From Zygnema cylindricum (lineage: Eukaryota > Streptophyta > Zygnematophyceae > Zygnematales > Zygnemataceae): a DNA stretch of 64,000 bases. Location of the stretch: assembly GCA_037447655.1 (NCBI GenBank), contig JBBHKE010002319.1:1-64000 (forward strand). The letters are read 5' to 3'. Positions 22,722 through 33,975 of this stretch are shown one piece after another. Position numbers and translations under genes: made by a program. Position 1 is the first letter of the stretch. Each line of letters opens with the position of its first letter. The notes under the pieces were generated by a model. The model was not told the origin of the DNA and did no database searches. It was given only the letters and a program-made list of their open reading frames with translations.

Positions 22722-23189
22722 TAGTGGTCAACCGGAAAAACAAAAGTCTACAGTCTACGAGTGCCTCGAAGGTCAGCCTACCCAAAGCTTGTCATTCACT
22801 CAATGTTTTAGTCAAATGGAGAGAAGCTTCTAAAAGACTGAGCGTTAAATAACTGAATGAAACTTTTACCAAAGACTACGTGGGGCATCTAGGCAGATGC
22901 CTACACCACATCAACAACAAGAGCATCAGAGGACCTCAGGTGACTCAAGCTTTACAACACCAAATTACATTGGACAATTTAGATAAACATCATTTTTCCT
23001 CTTAACTTTGGCCATAGAGCTGAATCAAAAATTGCTCCTCTGTAGCGGTACAAACGAAAATAATTGCAGAACAAATGCCTGCTAATAACGAACAAATGCC
23101 TGCTAATAACTCACAAATGGCGAGAAAAGGGAAATTTAAACTAGTGTAAACTAGAAGGGATACAATTAAAACAAAACTAACACTCCTGC
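22722..23189. other. 3' flank of the SAM synthase gene
   Basis: This lies just downstream of the minus-strand stop codon and probably contains the 3' UTR. A TGCCTGCTAATAACGAACAAA unit is repeated twice near 23080-23115. No other gene is seen. Confidence 0.4.
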
Positions 23190-25864
23190 TCAGGCCTTAG
23201 TCTTCAGTTCCTTCACAGTCTCCCATGTGAAATCTGGGTCATCCCTACCAAAATGTCCATAAGCAGCTGTCTTCTGGTATCTCTTATTACCACCGCGTTT
23301 AAGATCCAAATGAATAGCCATCATTCCTGGTCGGAAGTCAAATGTTTCCTTCACCATTTCAAGGATCTCCTTGTCGGGAATTTTACCAGTGCCATAGGTA
23401 TCAACAAAAATAGACAGAGGTTCGGGCACACCAATGGCATATGACACCTGGAAAACAATAAAAGAACAATCAGGACTGCAAAACATTACACCGGATCGCT
23501 ACAGAATTCAGCCCTGAACCTAGCTGTTCCTGCAACACTTTCTTCATGCAAAACCCTAAAGCCTGAAGATGGTTCAGATATGGACAAGAAAACCTCTCAT
23601 AAAGAGAGCTATCCAGGCAGATTTTAGAAAAATAAAACCTTGAGAAAAACGGAAACAAAACCCAAAGATCAAGGGTAATACAGATCGATAGACGACATTG
23701 AAAGAAAGACCTTACTTGAACAATGGCACGTCGAGCAAGTCCAGCAGCAACAATACTCTTTGCAGCTTGGCGGACAATGTAGGCTCCAGATCGATCCACT
23801 TTGGTTGGATCCTTTCCAGAGAAGGCTCCACCACCATGGGCACCCCAGCCTCCATAGGTATCAATAATAATTTTACGTCCAGTGAGACCAGCATCTCCAT
23901 GAGGTCCACCAATAACAAATCGTCCCGAAGGGTTCAAATGGAAAATTGTCTTGTCATCAAGATACTTTGCAGGAATTACAGGCTTAATGACATACTCGCG
24001 GAGATCAGCAGAGATCTCGTCGTTAGTGACTGTCTCGTCATGCTGCAAATAATAAAATAAAAGAAGATAAGTATCCGTACTATCACAATGACAATGAATT
24101 CCATAGATACGGCAAAACAAAGTATAGAATGATACAAATATCACAAATAAATATGCAAATACAGCTGTGTTTAGTTCAAATATTTTATATGCAAATGTGC
24201 AGATATATGCTGAATGAAAGAATGGTATTAAATAGAAAATGAAAGGCAAATTGTTATTTGAAATGCAACCGAATCCTGTTCCCGTTCACATCATTACAGA
24301 CTCCTTGCCACACTGTAAACAACATTTTCAATCGAAAGAAATGTGACATATCGTGAAAAGAAAATGAATCCAGAACAAATGACCAACCTGTGTGGAGATC
24401 AGCACAGTGTGGACACGAATAGGAACCATGGCACCACCTTCATTCTTGTACTCGACTGTGACCTGTGTTTTCCCGTCAGGACGGAGCCACCTGCATTGAT
24501 TCAACATGCCATTGAGTAGCAGGATATTAAAAACCTTAGCCAGGCAGACAAGTGAGGCAGTGGAGAAAAAAAATCAGAACTGCATAAACCTTGAGAGCTT
24601 AGGAATTTCTACCAGGAAATTGTAACCGAAGAAAACTTACTTGCAAACTCCATTCTTCCTAACTTCAGTGAGTTTGGCTCCAAGCTTGGTGGCCAATACG
24701 TGGGTAAGAGGCATCAGCTCTTCAGTCTCATCAGTTGCATAGCCAAACATGTGTCCCTGATCACCGGCACCAATCTCTTCTGGCTTCTTTGTTCCCATAC
24801 CATGGACACCCTGTCCAATATCCGGACTTTGGGCCTCGATGTTTACAAGAACCTGTTCAAATTGACCAAATTGATAAAATGATCAATCAGTCATTGGCCA
24901 AGCAACAGGGTATAAGAGAAGGGCTGCATTTATAGGCATTTGACATCAGCTCTATAGACAGAGGTCTAGCCGAAAATGTGCTAAGATCCAACATCGCTGA
25001 GGAGGTATACTTCGAGAATCCTAACTAAATGAAGCAAAACAAGAACCTGCAAGGGTCAAGAAACGTGGACGTACTTTGCAGGTGTCTGCATCAAGCCCGA
25101 CAGCCTCCGACACGAATCCGATTTCGCGGCAAGTATCCCTCACAATCTTCTCATAGTCAAGTTTCGCACTAGTGGTGATTTCTCCGAAGATCATCACCAT
25201 CCCAGTCTTAGTACAGGTCTCGCAGGCAACCTTACTGTTCGGGTCTTGCTCCAAACATGCATCCAAGACAGCATCCGACACCTGCAGATAAGAATAAACT
25301 AATGCATGTAGTCAAAGATCTGAGCAACTCTGCGATGAAGCAACAAAAAAAGATGCTAAAGCCTTGCACCTGAGTGAGTCCTCCAGATAATGACTCTGGC
25401 AAAGAAAGAATTCCAAAAGTCATGCGGTCAATTCTCACATCTCACCAAAATAGGAATATCCAACATAAGAAAACATAGAGCTAAACCGGAGACTTGCTAA
25501 TCATCGGACTACACATCACGAATCTCGTGAATCCAGAATTAGTTTGAACTGAGCTGGAAGGATAATCGAACCTTTGCCTAACTCTGTTCAAAACAGCTAC
25601 AAAAACTGCAGAAGGGAACAACAGAAAAAGATTGCACAAAGAGCATTCAAATTCCAAAACAAAAGGAGTGCAGATCAGCGACAGAATCAGGAACTACAGC
25701 GAGTTGCCCTGCCATAAAGAGAAACAATTGCAAGATCTGATACGCGTAAAGAGCGTCACCACCATGAAAATACAAAGGAAACAAACAAAGAAACACACCT
25801 GATCGCAAAGCTTATCGGGATGGCCTTCGTTAACAGATTCGGAGGTAAACAAGAAGGTCTCCAT
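23190..25864 (-). CDS. SAMS: S-adenosylmethionine synthase (methionine adenosyltransferase)
   Basis: The enzyme makes S-adenosylmethionine from methionine and ATP. Six minus-strand exons join in frame: 25864-25799, 25281-25075, 24852-24641, 24490-24388, 24042-23716 and 23447-23190, giving 390 residues as in plants. The start [20 protein letters not shown] is the family N-terminus with the methionine/ATP-binding GHPDK. The next exons keep the [18 protein letters not shown] and PLTHVLA motifs. The fifth exon has [20 protein letters not shown] and the phosphate-binding [18 protein letters not shown], and the last has AYGHFGRDD. An ATG six codons upstream (25882) is in frame but lies outside the conserved start. 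All splice sites are GT-AG, and no frame break is seen. The strong likeness to land-plant enzymes is a main reason for placing the host among streptophytes. Confidence 0.97.
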
Positions 25865-26268
25865 GTTTGCGAACTTCCTCACAGAACTAACGACGACGAG
25901 GTAGAGAGTTGATGCGGCTGCTAGACAAAGACTCCGAGCAGAAGAGAAACTCGGAGAATATAGAACCTGAAGCTGCTGTACGGTTTTGAGTGTGACAATG
26001 ACAGAATATGGGGCAGGTGATTTGAATCCACCGTAGGATTTGATTCCGTCTGACTACGACGATTTTGTGCCAGAAATCGACGGTGGAAATGAGTTTGAGA
26101 CGAGCAATGTGAACAGCAAAGTGCAAATCGCTCGTTTTAGGACCACTTACGATACAAAGTGTTGAGTTGTTAGCCCTCAGCACTGGTACAATATAGTATT
26201 GTACTTCTGATTTTCTACTCTACCTAAGGACGAACTCCAAAAGGCCAAAAGTCACATAGTAAAGTACA
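25865..26268 (-). other. 5' flank of SAM synthase
   Basis: Probably contains the 5' UTR and promoter of the SAM synthase gene. A TCGTCGTCG run lies close to the start codon. No convincing TATA box or upstream intron was found. Confidence 0.4.
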
Positions 26269-26271
26269 GTA

Positions 26272-26772
26272 CACCGCGCATCGTAATTAGAGTAAATTAC
26301 TGTAATTCGGTCGCTTGAAATTTCGACTCTATCACATGAATTAGAGTAAGCGATTCTAATTTTTTCATTGTTCTATTTAAGGTAAAGTTTAATTAGCGTT
26401 TTTAACTTTATTATAGGTTCGTTTTAAATAGTGTGGAGTAAGGACGGTGTCAGACTGTGCAAAATTGTACTTTATTGAGTAAAAAGGTACAAATAATGAT
26501 TAAATACAGGTCGTTATCATGTATCTGCATTATAACAAACCGCGTAGTGCAAACGTCATAGTGACGATAAACTGTACGTTTTGCCCAAATCTGTACGGAT
26601 ACCTTATTTACAGTAGAGGATATTAGCGTGACAAATTAGAGTACTTAAATAAATTAGAGTAAACTTCATAGTTGAAAAGGCTCTATCACATAAATTAACG
26701 TTAATTACTTTAATTGTTTTTTTCAGTTTTTGTACTCTAATTTTTTCATTACTCTAATTACGATTCGCAGTG
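26272..26772. mobile_element. TA-flanked MITE (501 bp)
   Basis: Its ends CACCGCGCATCGTAATTAGA and TCTAATTACGATTCGCAGTG lie between TA dinucleotides. It shares internal blocks with 22104-22721, including GTGTGGAGTA(C/A)GGACG and TGCAAAATTGTACTTT. It lies upstream of the SAM synthase promoter. Confidence 0.8.
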
Positions 26773-26877
26773 TACTAGGCTGAACAATTGATAGAATCAC
26801 GAAAGCAATAAATCATAAAGTTCGTAAGATACATTTAATTCGTAATAAATTCATTAAACACAAGCCTCCATACAAAC

Positions 26878-27146
26878 CATAGTTCAAAAGTAGGTGAAAG
26901 TAAGCCCATAAAATATGCTTATTGTATGTAAAACATACAATATGACCTTAGGACCCATATTGCATTCGGACCTATTCGGACCAATTAAAACATTCGGACC
27001 AAAAGTTTTATTTGCACAATCGAATTCGGACGATCGGACGGTCGCTGATCAAAGGATCTAATAAGATCACATGAAAAGCTCATAAAACAACTTACGATAA
27101 AGGCGCCGACAAAAGGCCTACCATAAAAACGCCTACTTTTGAAATA
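26878..27146 (+). mobile_element. 'CATAGTTCAAAAGTAGG' family element
   Basis: The left end is CATAGTTCAAAAGTAGGTGA and the right end is CGCCTACTTTTGAA, so this subfamily has terminal inverted repeats. Inside are the TATTGTATGTAAAACATACA palindrome and two CATTCGGACC units. It is non-coding. Confidence 0.7.
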
Positions 27147-27421
27147 AGTTACGAACATTACCAGAGAGAAATCGACGGTGAAAAAGTCTCATGGCTTAAG
27201 GGTTCCTAAAACAGATAAACTACGTTATCTGTCCGCTACATTAGTAGGTACATCCATGTAGCTTCCCACAATTCGGACGCTCGTTGCAACGAATGACGCT
27301 GAAATAGTGCAGAGCTATCGGACGTCATCACTCCCATATGACGTCACCTTTAATTCTATGTTTTTTTAGCTTTCGCATTGTTTCGATAATTCATATTTTA
27401 GTTTAAGAAGTTCTAAAAGAC
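27147..27421. other. Short intergenic gap
   Basis: No gene or known repeat was recognised. Confidence 0.4.
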
Positions 27422-27424
27422 TAA

Positions 27425-28178
27425 GGGTGCTTCTCTATGTACTTCACACGTAAAGAATTTACTTTGTTTTTTAGCGCAGATTCGGAGGACCCGGATTTCG
27501 GGTGTCCCTATGTGTACCAAACGAAGCTGTCACTTAAGGGCGTGACGATTGTATATGTCGACAATGCCCGTGACGGTTGTCAACGGTGTACAATCTGTGA
27601 TGATGCACCAAATTGTAAAAAAATGCTTTGAACGTCGCATAACATTGCGTGACATTTGTATACCGCGTGAAAGAGGCGGCGTGTGCGACTTGTTGGGCGC
27701 CCTCAGAGATTTCTCGCAATTTCGTCAAATGGCATCGGAGTTTTCAGACCCCTGGAATGGAAAAGACTGTACTAAAAGAAACTTGACAAAACAATACAAA
27801 TTGTGTGCTATGATGGACGCAAACGGACAAAACATAACGAACAGTGTACCTTTCGTCGTCGCTTGAATTCGTTTGAAAATTGTGTGAATTTTTTTACACA
27901 TGCGAATACGTGTTCCTATTTTTTTTTTTTTAAATACTTTGTTTTAAGACACATTGGCCCTGTATTTTAAAGAAAACTTTGAAGATGACGTTTTCTAGCG
28001 TGGCCGTGGGTCGAAGAACACAAGACGACAACATGTAGTACACATTAAATTCGTAGATGACGCAAAATGTACTTGTTTTTTTTTTTTTTTGTATGGTTGA
28101 AACTTACGCGGTACGGCTCTACGTTTTACAGGAAAACGATAGAAAAAAACCCTTACTTTGGCACACATAGACGCACCC
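27425..28178 (+). mobile_element. Harbinger-like MITE (754 bp)
   Basis: The termini are GGGTGCTTCTCTATGTACTT and ACACATAGACGCACCC, with TAA on both sides (27422-27424 and 28179-28181). It is a diverged relative of the pair at 9090-10651, sharing GGACCCGGATTTC, GTGTCCCTATGTGT and AGACGACAAC blocks in the same order. Confidence 0.8.
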
Positions 28179-28673
28179 TAAAACTATACAATCGTACTTA
28201 TTTTTGAGTTCGAACATTTTATTTTTTGTTTCATAAGTCAAAACATGGCGATGTCTACTCGTCGTTCGTATAGCGATATCCTACGATGATTCGATGATTT
28301 GATAACCAATAAATTATGTGGTATTTGACTATTTGCGGTTTATGCAGGATCTCATACAAGTGTCTATCTGTGATGCATATAAATTTGGGAAAAGAAAATA
28401 TGAAAAAAGTAAACCCGATTCGACTTTTGCGCAAACCTTAGTCGAAGATCGATTTGTGGCGCTTCACTTAAAATAAACGAATCACATTGCATACCAAAAA
28501 TTATTGGCAGCGTTGTGTATTGGAATACATCCGATCTGCATTAGCAACATGCCACATCTGCCGACCCATGCGAGTAGGAAACTGTCGGGTTTACAAACAA
28601 AAAAAAAAAATGTATTGTACTGTATTGTACAATTCACCGTCAATTGCTATTAGAGTAAATGAATTAATCATAT

Positions 28674-29035
28674 TCAAAAGTAGGTGAAAGTACGCCCATG
28701 CAATATGCCTATTGTACGCAAAACATACAATATGACCTTAAGGCCGCAACATGAAAAAAAAGGTTGAGTTGCACATCGATCAATAGAGAATTAAACGTCA
28801 TGTTTAAATTTTGAAAAACATTCGGACAAAAAATTGTTTTTCTGTGAGTTTTGAGGTATTTTTTATTTAAACCGTCAGATTTGGACGATCCGATGGTCGT
28901 TGATGAAGTAGCGATCTAAGAAGATCACATGAAAAGCCCATAACACAACTTACGATATGATAATCTGTCATATTAGCGTCTGCAATTTTGAAGGCCACAC
29001 TAAATAAAGCCTCAAATTGACGAACAAGGCACTAT
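28674..29035 (+). mobile_element. 'TTCAAAAGTAGG' family element abutting a MITE end
   Basis: It starts TTCAAAAGTAGGTGAAAGTA. Its far end GCCTCAAATTGA matches the reverse-oriented copy at 12.73-13.12 kb. Immediately left, 28635-28667 (CACCGTCAATTGCTATTAGA) is a single truncated end of the TA-flanked MITE family. No gene is seen between 28182 and 28634. Confidence 0.6.
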
Positions 29036-29246
29036 GGGGCGATAAACAAAGAAAAAATCCACACTCCTAAAAATACCGCGGTTTTGTTGCCGTTCGCAGC
29101 TTTTTTTTTCCCTTGTTTTTTTTTCCCGCGCAATGTCATCCTAAGCCATGTCAGTTCGCTAAAAAAAATTGTTCAGCGGCGTGCGCTCTACTATGATCGT
29201 ACGTTAGATTCGTACGTTCGTACAAAGGCGTGCACAACAAATAATA

Positions 29247-29400
29247 CACCATGAATCGTTATTAGCCTTATGTACTCTATATGGGCACCCCAAATTTTTG
29301 ACATTGATACCTTAAATAGAATAAATTACACTATTTAAGGACGTGGACCATATTCTGCCACGCCTCCTGGCACTATATTAGAATAAATGACGCTAATTTT
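29247..29400. mobile_element. Truncated left arm of a TA-flanked MITE
   Basis: Begins CACCATGAATCGTTATTAGC after TA and runs to a GACGCTAATTTT block. It then stops abruptly where the CGATA-rich hAT-like element begins. There is no matching right arm. Confidence 0.55.
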
Positions 29401-30312
29401 TCGGTAAGGATTTGCTAATAACCGATATGTACCTTTTTTCGGGTACCCGATAATCAATATTTTGGTACGATATATCGCTATCGGTATTATCGCCGATAAA
29501 TGCCCGATATGTATCAGTTTTATCGGCGATAACACCGATATCGATAACTATCGGCGATAATTGTACGGACCGTACAGATAAATGTACGGCTAGTACACTT
29601 AACTGTACATGTTATTCCTAGGACGCGCCCTTCTAACAACCTCGATCTACTGAGGTGTACCAATCAGATCGCACAAAAAGTACACAAAAAGTACAGTAGC
29701 CGCCATGAAAACTGTACGGTTTTGGTACGGATCCAGTAAAAACGATGTACCTTTCAAATCCGACGCCATGGCTTTGTCCCATTCTTCCTTGGGATCCATT
29801 GAGGACCTGCCACGTGTCAATCTGTTGGCATTTTGGCATAAGCTGCCAAAAGAGCCATTCCGGGATGCCGGCACTCACGCTGGCCGTCCGCTCGTATTTT
29901 CTCATTCCAAGTTGTCTGTTCGATTCCGGCGGTGTGCAGAATGTTATTTTCCGTCCGTTGTACTTTTACCGTTCCATGCTCACAAGTTTGTCGATACAAT
30001 TCCGTAAGTCGCCGTATAATTCCTGTTCAGTTTAACCGGCCAACTTTTATGTGCTGCGATGTTCGTAATAAATCGCAGTTAAACAGAGACGGAACAGATT
30101 CGTATACGTGGCATGCCACGCTATATAAAGCAAGTAATATAATACAGTATGTTATAAAGTAATATTGTATGCATACTATATATTTTTAAGTTATCGCCAA
30201 TATGGAATTTGTTGGTCTCGGACCGATATATCGTGACCTCTGACCGTTCGATAACCGATAACTATCGGTATCGGTGTTATCGCGATAAATTTTTTACCGA
30301 TACACAACACTA
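29401..30312. mobile_element. CGATA-rich hAT-like element, one end missing
   Basis: The right end is CCGATACACAACACTA, the inverse of a TAGTGTTG terminus typical of hAT elements. The left end lacks the corresponding TAGTGTTGTGTAT and starts at TCGGTAAGGATTTGC. Both flanks are rich in ATCGGCGATA palindromes. A unique core with a GTTCGATTCC motif at about 29918 is shared with 45787-46656, in reverse. No transposase is encoded. Confidence 0.65.
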
Positions 30313-31440
30313 GTATCTTCCATCTGCCGCTTCGATCAAATTAGGTTACAGCTCTTCCGGCAAAAAGCCCAGGCTGCTTGCCACGCTACATTACATTACA
30401 GAACTGTCGCATAGAACGAACACAGCGTCAATACATATCTACATTAGCTTTAGATCCATAGGCGTTAAAAACGTAAAATCATGCTTTGTAGCGTGTATTT
30501 GGACGCGAAACTACAGTACTGAAAGTAACTGATTTTATACATACATGAAATTCCATAACAATTTCCTTCAGAACATCTTCGAAAACCTTATAAACCCCAC
30601 TCATGCCTAACCAACATCCATTTTACAACATTCCATTTTTTCCATTTTACCAATGTCTGAAATAAGACATTTCATTTGTATACACAAAACTTATAGACTA
30701 TAATTCAAAACACAAAAGATTGACAGCTATTTGAAACACACAACAACAGGTGAACAATTCCCTTGCATTAAATAAATAAATATAGACTCTGTGACTGCAA
30801 CCATGGAAATGCAATCCAATCCTCAGGCTTGAAAAGGGAATGCTGCAAAATGTTCTTCTATTTAGTCTGGAAGTTGAGTGGCCATTTCTTTACGAAGTAA
30901 GATAGTATAATCAAACCACCTGAGAACGCGAGGAATAGTTGTGTAACACCGTGACTCCCCATTTAATCACATTTATGTGGTTGCCATTTTTATTTGAACT
31001 CTGGCCACAAAATGCCATTATAAATAGCAGCCGTTTCTTTTCTTAACACAAATTATTTTAACCGACCCAGAAACATCCACATTATTCACACCGGCAAAAA
31101 AATTATTGACACTAAAACACTCATACTAATTGGTTCTTAGCACTAACAGCAACTCACGGTGTACCTCACGACTTTTCCAAGTTCTTCTGCAGCTTTCCCA
31201 AGTTCTTCTGCAGCTTTCTCAAGTTCTTTTGCGGTTGTCCCCAATTACCTTATGGCTTCTACTAGTTCTTTTACGGCTTATCCTAGTCCCTTTACGGCTT
31301 TCCCTAAATCTTTTCCTGTTTTCCCTGGTTCTCTGTTCGACGTGCACCACCCTCACTAATTGCCAACTGATTCACCACATGTCTAGAGCATCAAACATCA
31401 AAATCAACTTCATGGGGAAAGTAAACTTTTTCTCGTTTAT
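30313..31440. other. Intergenic up to the copia remnant
   Basis: No conserved gene is seen. At 31165-31320 there is a run of imperfect 24-base units built on AAGTTCTTCTGCAGCTTTCC. These stay open in several frames but match no protein that I recognise. Confidence 0.4.
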
Positions 31441-31462
31441 CATCATCGCCATTGTCATTGCC

Positions 31463-32178
31463 ATCGATGTCATGGTCATCGAATTTGTAGTTCCGTATAC
31501 TCCAGAGCAAAACGGAGTATCAAAAATACTTAACGGAACTTTAACGGAAAGTGCAAAATCTATGATGTTGGATAAAGGGATAGATTTTAAGTTTTGGGGT
31601 GAGGCTTTCTCTTGTGCCTCTTATATAAGAAATAGAGTGAAAACTAAAGCAGTGAAAAGAAAAACACGATATGAAGTGTGGACAAGGAAAAAGCCTAATG
31701 TTAGTCATTTCCAAGTTTTTGGGAGCAGATGTTTTATTTTAGATAATCTGCCTATTTCTAAGCTTAGTCCAAAATTGATCCCTGGGATTTTTAGGGGATA
31801 TGATGATGAGTCAGTCGGCTATAGAGTATACAATACAGATACGAAAACTCTTCCAGCTGCTAGGAATATTCTGGTTAAAGAGGAAAGTCAATCAGTTGAT
31901 ATATTTGGCATGACAGATATTGAGAAAAATGCAAAAATCCAAGAATATGTAATTTTTGAAAATGTCCCTTTTACATCTTCCACCTCATCTTTTCCTATTT
32001 CTCCTCTGGACACTCCGCTTGTCCAAGATACTCGTCATTCACCTCCACCTCCTCCCCGTCGCCGACAACCTACGGATCCAACAGTTACAGCATCAGATTT
32101 TCCGGGGGGAAAAAGGCAAAACAGCAGGCTGCGAGGCGGCGAAGCTGCGCTATCAAGCAGCGAATCTGCGACACTGTG
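31463..32178 (+). pseudogene. Copia integrase, C-terminal part (broken)
   Basis: The frame has the PYTPEQNGVSKILNGTL motif of the integrase catalytic core (E of the DDE triad), then FWGEAFSCASYIRNR and the VFGSRCF and FRGYDDESVGYRVY motifs of copia integrases. The upstream catalytic aspartates and the zinc-binding domain are absent. From about 32100 the frame runs into a degenerate GCGAAGCTGCG repeat (32130-32300) that has replaced the normal linker, and it stops at 32177. Confidence 0.85.
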
Positions 32179-32300
32179 ACGCTGCGAAGCTGCGCTGTTA
32201 AACTACGGCGGCGAAGCTACGTTGCTAAACTGCGATGCTGCGAAACTGCGAAGTTGAAAGGCTGCGAAGTTGCAAAGATGCGATGTTGCGAAGTGCACCG
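32130..32300. repeat. Degenerate GCGAAGCTGCG repeat inside the copia linker
   Basis: About fifteen imperfect units related to GCGAAGCTGCG or GCGAAACTGCG follow one another. They lie between the integrase and reverse transcriptase parts and carry stops in the element's frame. Confidence 0.75.
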
Positions 32301-32332
32301 GTAGAGCCTGCTCTGCTTTCTACCAGCACGAC

Positions 32333-33730
32333 AGAACCGGCCACCATACTAGAGGCTTTTTCAGCTCCAGAAAAATATCAATGGATCTCCGCGGCGAATG
32401 ATGAAATGCGATCGATAATGGAGGCTCATAATGGGAGCTTGTAGAACTTCCGCTGGACCGAAAGGCAATCGGCTGTAAGTGGGTCTTCAAAGTTAAGCTA
32501 AATCCGGAAAATTCCATTGAAAGATATAAAGCTAGACTTGTTTCAAAAGGCTGTAGTCAGAAGGAGGCAATTGACTATGAGGAGACTTTCTCTTCGGTTG
32601 TCCGGTTTCCATTGTTGTATATGTAGATGATTTGTTGCTACTGAGTAAGTCATTAAATGAGATCAACAAAATAAAAGCAACCTTGAATTTAAGATTTGAG
32701 ATGAAAGATTTAGGGGAGGCAAAGTATATTCTTGGAATTCAAGTAGAAAGGGATAGAGACAGGAGAAAAATCTATCTAACGCAACGGGAAGCAATAGGGA
32801 ATGTGCTTGAAAAATTTGGCATGTCAGAGGCAAAGGGAAGTGCCACTCCCATGGAATTTAAGCAGAAAGTGGAAGACACAGAGATCGACGGAGGAGTCAT
32901 TATTGACGACACCTTGGAGTCAGGGGAGGCATATTTTATGGCCAACATTCCATACCGGCAGATTGTTGGCAGCCTAATTTACTTCATGAATTGCACTAGG
33001 CCGGAGATTGCGGCAGCAATCGGTGCTCTGAGCCGGAGTTTGCAGAATCCAACAAAAACAGATTGGGAGGAAGCAAAGAGGGTTCTTCTGTATCTTTCGA
33101 GAACACGAAATCTTCGACTTGCTCTCGGTGGAGAGGAAGTAAAAATTCAGAGTTGGAGTGATGCTAGTTACGGAGACATGCCAAACTATCGTTCCACCAC
33201 TGGATTTATCTTGAAAATTGGAAGTGGAACATGTTGCTGGAGCACCAAGCTTTAAAAGATAACAGCTAAGTCTACAATGGAGGTTGAATACATGGCGGTA
33301 AGCTCAGCTGTCAAGGAGTTACAGTGGGTAAAGTCTCTCCTTTAAGAGCTTCATTTCATGCAATCAGGATCTGCTTTAAAAGGTAACAGCTCAGTCTACA
33401 ATGGAGGTTGAATACATGGCGGCAAGCTTAGCGGTCAAGGAGTTACTGTGGGTAAAGTCTCTCCTTGAAGAGCTTCATTTCATGCAATTAAGATCTCAAA
33501 TAGTTTGGTGTGATAACCAGGCAGCTATTGCGATTGCATCTAACCCAAGTCATCATTTCAAAAGCAAACATATTGATATCAAGTTGCATTTTGTGAGAGA
33601 GAAGGTGATGAATAGGATTTTGAAAGTCAGTTATCTACCAGATGAGATGATGATAGCTGATATGATGACTAAGTCTTTACCTGCACATAAATTGAAGTTT
33701 TGTAAAGAGGAATGTGGACTCAGTGGTTGA
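32333..33730 (+). pseudogene. Copia reverse transcriptase and RNase H (broken)
   Basis: The part around 32345-32610 matches the start of the copia reverse transcriptase, with a frame change near 32430. The sequence then jumps at about 32610 directly to the catalytic YVDDLLLL box (32620-32645), so roughly 70-80 residues of the palm and fingers are missing. RNase H follows (SWSDASYGDMPNYRSTTGF and the closing HIDIKLHFVRE). A 124-bp tandem duplication at 33251-33495 shifts the frame inside RNase H. The element cannot be active by itself. Confidence 0.85.
33251..33498. repeat. 124-bp tandem duplication in copia RNase H
   Basis: The segment beginning TTTAAAAGATAACAGCTAAG recurs at 33375 as TTTAAAAGGTAACAGCTCAG. 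The copies keep the same order through GGTTGAATACATGGCGG and AAAGTCTCTCCTT. The offset is 124, not a multiple of three, and each copy has its own substitutions. Confidence 0.9.
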
Positions 33731-33796
33731 GAGAGTCTAAAGGTTTAGGGGAGTGTTGGTTTTTGGAAACCTTTAGCCCTCTCTATTTCACATTGA

Positions 33797-33965
33797 GATG
33801 CTGCCATGCTGCGCTGGTCACACCGCAGCCATAGCAGCCTGTGTAAGAAGGATACTCTACTGCCATGCTACGCTGGTCACACCGCAGTCATAGCAGCGTG
33901 CATAAGGAAGATGTTGTGTTGCCATGCTGCGCTGGTCGAACACCACAACCATAACACAAAATAGC
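33797..33965. repeat. 59-bp repeat, three copies, in the presumed 3' LTR
   Basis: The unit starts TGCCATGCTGCGCTGGTC and continues with ACACCGCAGCCATAGCAG. It occurs at about 33802, 33861 and 33920, the last more diverged. Confidence 0.85.
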
Positions 33966-33975
33966 AGTTTGTGCT

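Larger units (their letters stand above)
31441..33975 (+). mobile_element. Ty1/copia LTR retrotransposon, 5'-truncated and rearranged
   Basis: The remnant carries, in copia order, the C-terminal half of integrase, then reverse transcriptase, then RNase H. It ends with a purine tract (AAGGTTTAGGGGA) and TGTTGG at 33754, which looks like the start of a 3' LTR. Gag, protease, the N-terminal half of integrase and the 5' LTR were not found. The 3' LTR boundary on the right is not clear. Confidence 0.85.

Noticed and set aside
23470-24249. A 259-codon frame extending the SAM synthase exon on both sides
   Set aside because: Only 23716-24042 matches the enzyme. The extensions run into introns and the GT-AG borders are clear.
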